From: Bacteroidales bacterium
GTDB taxonomy: Bacteria > Bacteroidota > Bacteroidia > Bacteroidales > Lentimicrobiaceae
Length of the DNA: 64,000 bases
Assembly: GCA_016709025.1 (NCBI GenBank)
Contig: JADJEQ010000011.1
Location: 224,084-288,083 of the forward strand
Direction: 5' to 3'
Part shown: positions 59,757 through 64,000 of the stretch, piece after piece
How the letters are laid out: every line of letters starts with the position of its first letter
How positions within the stretch are numbered: the stretch's first letter is position 1
Program-made: the position numbers and the translations under genes
The notes under the pieces: generated by a model
Database searches by the model: none
What the model saw: the letters and a program-made list of their open reading frames with translations, nothing else
Told to the model about the DNA's origin: nothing

Positions 59757-62700
59757 CTAAAGGTTTGCATTGTTTTTCAATTGGGCATCTTCATCCATCA
59801 CATCATACAGCCCTCCGCGGCCATGAAGGGCGACTTTGGACTCAATGGGTTTATCAAGCCTGGATTTAAGCGCAGCCATGATGACGGTGTTTTGCCTGAT
59901 TACTTCAAGCATGGCAGTATCCTTTACGGGTGCAGATGAAGGCTGATTTCTTCCGGAAGCGCGGCCGTTGAGAACACTGATATATCCGCCCTGCTGGCGC
60001 CCAGGGTAAGTGCGTGTGCTTTCGAGGATGGCCGGCAGGTTAAGGGTTGCCAGGTTGCCGTTGAGGCGGGCCATTTCGAGGATATCCAGGATGGGGCGGA
60101 CGGTGGGATTGTTCACACCCGCATCAGAAACAATGTATTCAGAGGATCCAGATTTTTCACCGGTGATCACGGTGGGTGTGCTTACATACCCCCGTTTCCC
60201 GGGGCTTTCTTTGCCCGGAAGCGTTTACCATCCTGCGATCGCAGAACATCCAAGGAAACCGCCTTCTTCCCGGCCGGGGAGCTCAGGAAGTGGGGTTTCA
60301 ATGATGGTCCCGATTTGGAAGGCACCCATGGCCCCAACAATACCGGCAAGGATGATCCCGAGCGGAGGCGCAACGGTTAGGGCGGAAGTTACGGCTGTTG
60401 CAGTGTTCACGATTGCATTCATGAGGGCCATGTTCTGGCCCGGACGGCATTCTTATATTCAAATTCAGCTTTCTTGCGGTCCAGTTCTTCATCCAGTTTT
60501 TCAACCTGGAAATTATAGGCTTCCTGACTGATCAGATTCTGATCAAATTTTTCCTGAACTGCTTGTTTTTGCTCATTTATTCCGTTTTCAAACTGATTGA
60601 GCTTGGCCTCTTCTTTGCGGAAACAAAATCATAATGAAGCCTGCCATACTTGCCAAGGGCTTTGACACCCATAATGAGATCATTGATGCCGTCTTTGCCA
60701 TCCTGAAGGTTTTTGAGAAAGATATCCCAATCATCCTGGGAAAAGCCCAGGATATCGGTACTCATTCCCCTGAGGCATGCAGCTTTGGGGTCCGTATCAT
60801 CTGGGCCGGCCGTTAATCCGGAAAGGAGCTTTTTTAACCTCGTTTATGCGATCGATAAGGAGCTGCTTTTCTTCATCGCTCAGGATGGTGTCACTCAGGT
60901 CCAGGCCTTCCCATTCGCCGGTACCCATGACATCCTGCAGGGTTTTCAGGAGCTCTTCCAGGTGTTTTCTGGTAAACTCCTGTTCTTCAAGCGCAGATTC
61001 TTCCCGGATAAGCTTCTTCGCTTTGTCAAGGCTCCGGATCTTCTGAAGCTCTTCATTCGACATGGTGGCAGAAAGCATCTGCTTTGCCTGATCCAGGGTT
61101 GTAATTGCATTCAGCTCGCTGGCATGAAGGAGTTGAAGTCCGGTAAGTTCTGTCTCATAGCTACGCTGCCGGCGTTCGATCTCATCCTTCATGGCATCGG
61201 CATCGAGTTTGGAAAGCTTTTGGAGGTGTTCTTTCTCCAGGGCTTCCAGGGCGCAGAGTTCAATTTCCGTCATTTTTTCCCGGGCTTTGCCGAACAACTT
61301 CAGCTCAATAAGGCGTTCCTCATACTCATGGTTCTCCCGGTCCACAAGTGACATGCCCTTGGTGATGGCATCCTCCAGATTATCTTCCCGCTTTTCCCTT
61401 TCCTTTCTCTTTTCGATGTACCTGTCGGCCAATTGTTGCTGAATATCCAGCAGGGCCTCACCGGATTCCTTGCCGGATTTGATGCGATCTTTCAGCGTGC
61501 GGATTTCGAGATCACGAAGCTTAGTGTTCAGCTCCTCCTCCGTCTCGATGACCCCTTTCCCATAATCCTGTTTGAGTTTGAGCGATTCCCGCAGAAAGTT
61601 GATGTCGTTGTTGAGTGACCATTTCGGGGGCGTTTTTTTTGAATCGCCCGAAAGTGGGATCAAAAGGATCAGGCGTTGCCGGTTCAGTGCCCGAGGGTTT
61701 CTTTTTCTGAATGTTCTGAAGGTTTTGAGAGGTCGCAAGAAGCTGTTTATTGTAATCTTCCAGATCCAGGGTAAGGTTCTGAAAACTCAGGTAGTCGTTA
61801 CTCTTCTGTGCCTCGCCCATGAGCCTCTTTGTATCCGCAATGGCCCAGGTGAGTTCCACGATCTTTTTGGTCCACCAGTCTTCCGAATTGGCGTTGTTCT
61901 GGTTTTTCAGATCGACGATCCGCTTATCAAGGTCCTCGAGCACCACGAGGTAATTTTCATTTTCCCTGGTGAGGCGTTTGACGGCATTGATGTTGGCCTG
62001 AATTTCCATTGCTTCCGGAGAGCGCGGATCCAGGTTTGGGGTCCGGTGCGTTTTCAGGTAATCCTGTGCTTCGATGATGGATGATTCATTGTCGGTCATT
62101 TTCTTAGTGATGGCCTCGCTTTTGGCACTCAGGGCAGCTATCCTGGCTTTTTCCCTGTACTTAGCGTTCACGATCCCGAGCTGGCCGGCCAATTCCTGGT
62201 TGGTGACCTTTTCGGCATCGAGGTTTTTGAGGAAATCGGGATAGAGGGTCTGCAGTTGTTTAATGAGCTCCTTCCTGACGGAGCTGTTCTCATTGGTAAG
62301 CATGATCTGGGAAACCAGGCCGTTGAGTTCGTTTTTCTCCCGGATGATCTGATCAGTCTTCTCCTTTTGCAGGCGGATGATCTCTTTGGTAAGGCTTACG
62401 CCCTGGCTGACGACCTCTTCCGTGCGGTTCCAGAAGGTTATCATGGCACCGGCTGCCAGTGTTAACAGTCCTACTAGCAAGCCGATGGGACTTACTTTGA
62501 TAACGGTATTGAATGCCCTGACAGCCTGGGTTGCTCCTTTTACATTTCCGGAGAGAAGCATGGTGGCTGCTGCATAAAGCTGAGTTACGGCAATTGATGC
62601 CCCTTCGGCAAATGCCCGGGCTTTGGTGACGATGATCTGGGCAAGGGTGGCTTGAGTCTGGCGGTTCACCCAAAGGGTAGTGAGTTTGGATGCGATGGTA

Positions 62701-64000
62701 TAGGCAGCGATGCTGGCGGTAAGCCGGATGATGGCGCCGCTGTTCCGGATGGCGAAATCGGCCAGAATGGAGACAGCTTTTACAAAATAAGTAAATCCGG
62801 AAGTTGAGACAGTAAGCACCGGCATGAGTTTCTGCCCGAGGTCAATGGCCAGGTTATTCAGGATTTTTCTCTTCTTCTCCAGGATGGCCTGGGCATTGTT
62901 GTTCTTTACGTTGAACTCCTGTTGCAGTGAAGTTCCTTTGGCAAACTCGCGGTTACTGATCTTCTGCTGTTCCCGCAATAGTTTGGTGTTGTTGGAAAGC
63001 ACCCCGATAACGCTGATGGCCCGTTTGCCTTCGAGGTCGAGATCGCCCATGCTTTTGATGAGTTCCTCCATGCCGGCATCGTTGTTATGCAGGCCTTCAA
63101 GCAATTTCAGGAATGCTTCATTGGCATCTTTCTTTAATAGTTTGGAGAAGGATTCCACGCTCATGCGGGCTGCCCTGGCATATGCCTCAGTATCCTTGAA
63201 CATGCCGGTAACGACCTGGCTGTATGCGGTGGATGATACTTCACTGGTCTGGCCAAGGTGGTCCAGGGTAGCGGCAAGCCCCATGACATCCTGCAGAGAA
63301 ATGCGGGCCGTTGGGGCGACACCGGCCACCCTTTTGGCGAACTGAACAATGTAGCCCTCATTGGCGGTACTTGCCATACCAAGTTCATTCAGGGCGCTGC
63401 CGGTTTTGAGGATGGCATCCTCAATGCCGAACTTATCCTTGACACCAAATACGCTGACCAGCTTACCGATCTGCCTAACGGCTTCTTCTGCACTTCCTCC
63501 CAGATCTTCCTTCAGGGCAACGACGACTTTATCAGATGCCCGGATAAACCCTTCCACATCTTCCTTGGTCTTGATATTGAACTTTCCGGCAATACGGCCC
63601 AGATCCAGAAGCTCCAGTTGCGCTGTCCGGGTGTCAATCTTTTTAAGTTCTTCATTCAGGGCATAGACGGTTTCTTTGGAGAGATCGGTGGTTTTCATGA
63701 CATCTGAAACCTTGTCGTCGAATTCAGCGAACATGCTGATGGCCTGCTTCCCGGAATACAAGATTCCGGCAAAGGCTGCCAGAAAGGTAGTAACAGCCAG
63801 GTAGTGCTTATTCATCTCATGCGAAAGCTTGCTAAATGACCAGCCTTTCGAAGTGGCCTGAAGCTGCTCGTTGTGCTCCTGGATAATGCCCTTCAGTATC
63901 CTGATCTTTTTCCCGGCTTCGATGTATTCCCGGGTTCCCCGTGTCATGCGGGACTGCTCATTCACCACCTTGTTCATCTCCGCCCGGATGGATGCAAGGT
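59757..64000 (-). pseudogene. Phage tail tape measure protein, frameshifted, N-terminus beyond window
   Basis: The frame is open at the right edge, so the N-terminus is missing. The first 820 residues are a standard TP901-type tape measure: KGIIQEHNEQLQATSKGW, membrane-like AVTTFLAAFAGILYSG, then MFAEFDDKVSDVMKTTDLS and a region with AEEAVRQIGKLV and VMGLAATLDHLGQTSEVSSTAY. Later come long coiled coils and hydrophobic segments. Six single-base indels then move the frame (about 61633-61640, 60830-60835, 60611-60620, 60432-60434, 60253-60259, 60195-60197). Following them, the protein reads continuously to LDVLRSQDGKRFRAKKAPGK, TPTVITGEKSG and NPTVRPILDILEMA, the typical C-terminus of Bacteroidota tape measures, ending at 59757. 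The indels sum to zero net shift. At least 1,410 residues. Confidence 0.8.

Larger units (their letters stand above)
49952..64000. mobile_element. Prophage, left end at the tRNA, continuing past the window
   Basis: From the tRNA 3' end onward all recognisable genes are of phage type: tyrosine integrase on the plus strand, then on the minus strand tail fibre, tail proteins, an amidase/coiled-coil lysis set, a large tail-tip protein and the tape measure. Read in transcription order (right to left) the order is tape measure, tail protein, lysis, further tail proteins, fibre. This suits a tailed phage with a long tail, since a tape measure is present. The head, packaging and replication genes and the right attachment site must lie beyond 64000. 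Confidence 0.9.

Overview
The window looks like a chromosome segment of a member of the Bacteroidota, probably an anaerobic or facultative Bacteroidia. Three things point there: many secreted proteins with C-terminal type IX secretion (T9SS) sorting domains, a DUF5686/carboxypeptidase-regulatory-like outer membrane protein, and upstream boxes of the Bacteroidetes form TAnnTTTG, in places with a -33 TTG. The species cannot be named from the sequence alone.

Layout. 1-7.8 kb: the 3' end of a T9SS-sorted protein, an OB-fold lipoprotein, an HI0933/PP_4765-type flavoprotein overlapping a VF530-type gene, two copies of a 61-bp palindromic repeat, and a DUF5686 protein. 8.2-20.0 kb: four tandem paralogues of a large modular T9SS cargo protein. 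20.2-30.9 kb: housekeeping and regulatory genes (vWA protein, barrel-like protein, serine hydrolase lipoprotein, HD-domain protein, small conserved-looking protein, ECF sigma factor, uvrA, class I glutamine amidotransferase, hybrid histidine kinase). 31.3-40.5 kb: the most unusual cluster. It holds a PstS-like binding protein fused through one membrane helix to a GcvH-like domain, a HybA-like Tat-exported 4x[4Fe-4S] protein, a HybB/NrfD-like quinone-interacting membrane subunit, a second membrane-tethered GcvH-like protein, a sensor kinase with two c-type heme motifs in its periplasmic domain, an NtrC-type sigma-54 activator, and an archaemetzincin. No hydrogenase or molybdopterin catalytic subunit is present. 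A sigma-54-like promoter and an upstream 7-7-7 dyad precede the cluster. 40.6-47.5 kb: four tandem genes for leucine-rich, solenoid-like T9SS cargo proteins on the minus strand. 48.0-49.9 kb: an M28 peptidase lipoprotein and a tRNA(CAU). 49.95-64.0 kb: a prophage that begins at the tRNA 3' end with an integrase and continues past the right edge with lysis, tail and tape-measure genes on the minus strand.

How it fits together. I infer that the 31-40 kb cluster is a membrane electron-transfer or signalling module under its own heme-based, sigma-54-dependent two-component control. Both GcvH-like domains lack the lysine that carries lipoate in true GcvH, so they are probably scaffolds or sensors and not lipoyl carriers. 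The two tandem cargo families suggest a cell surface diversified by duplication and recombination.

Sequence quality. The first 49.9 kb shows no evident frameshift. The prophage carries about a dozen single-base indels that split the integrase, tail and tape-measure genes. This means either recent decay or a locally poor consensus.
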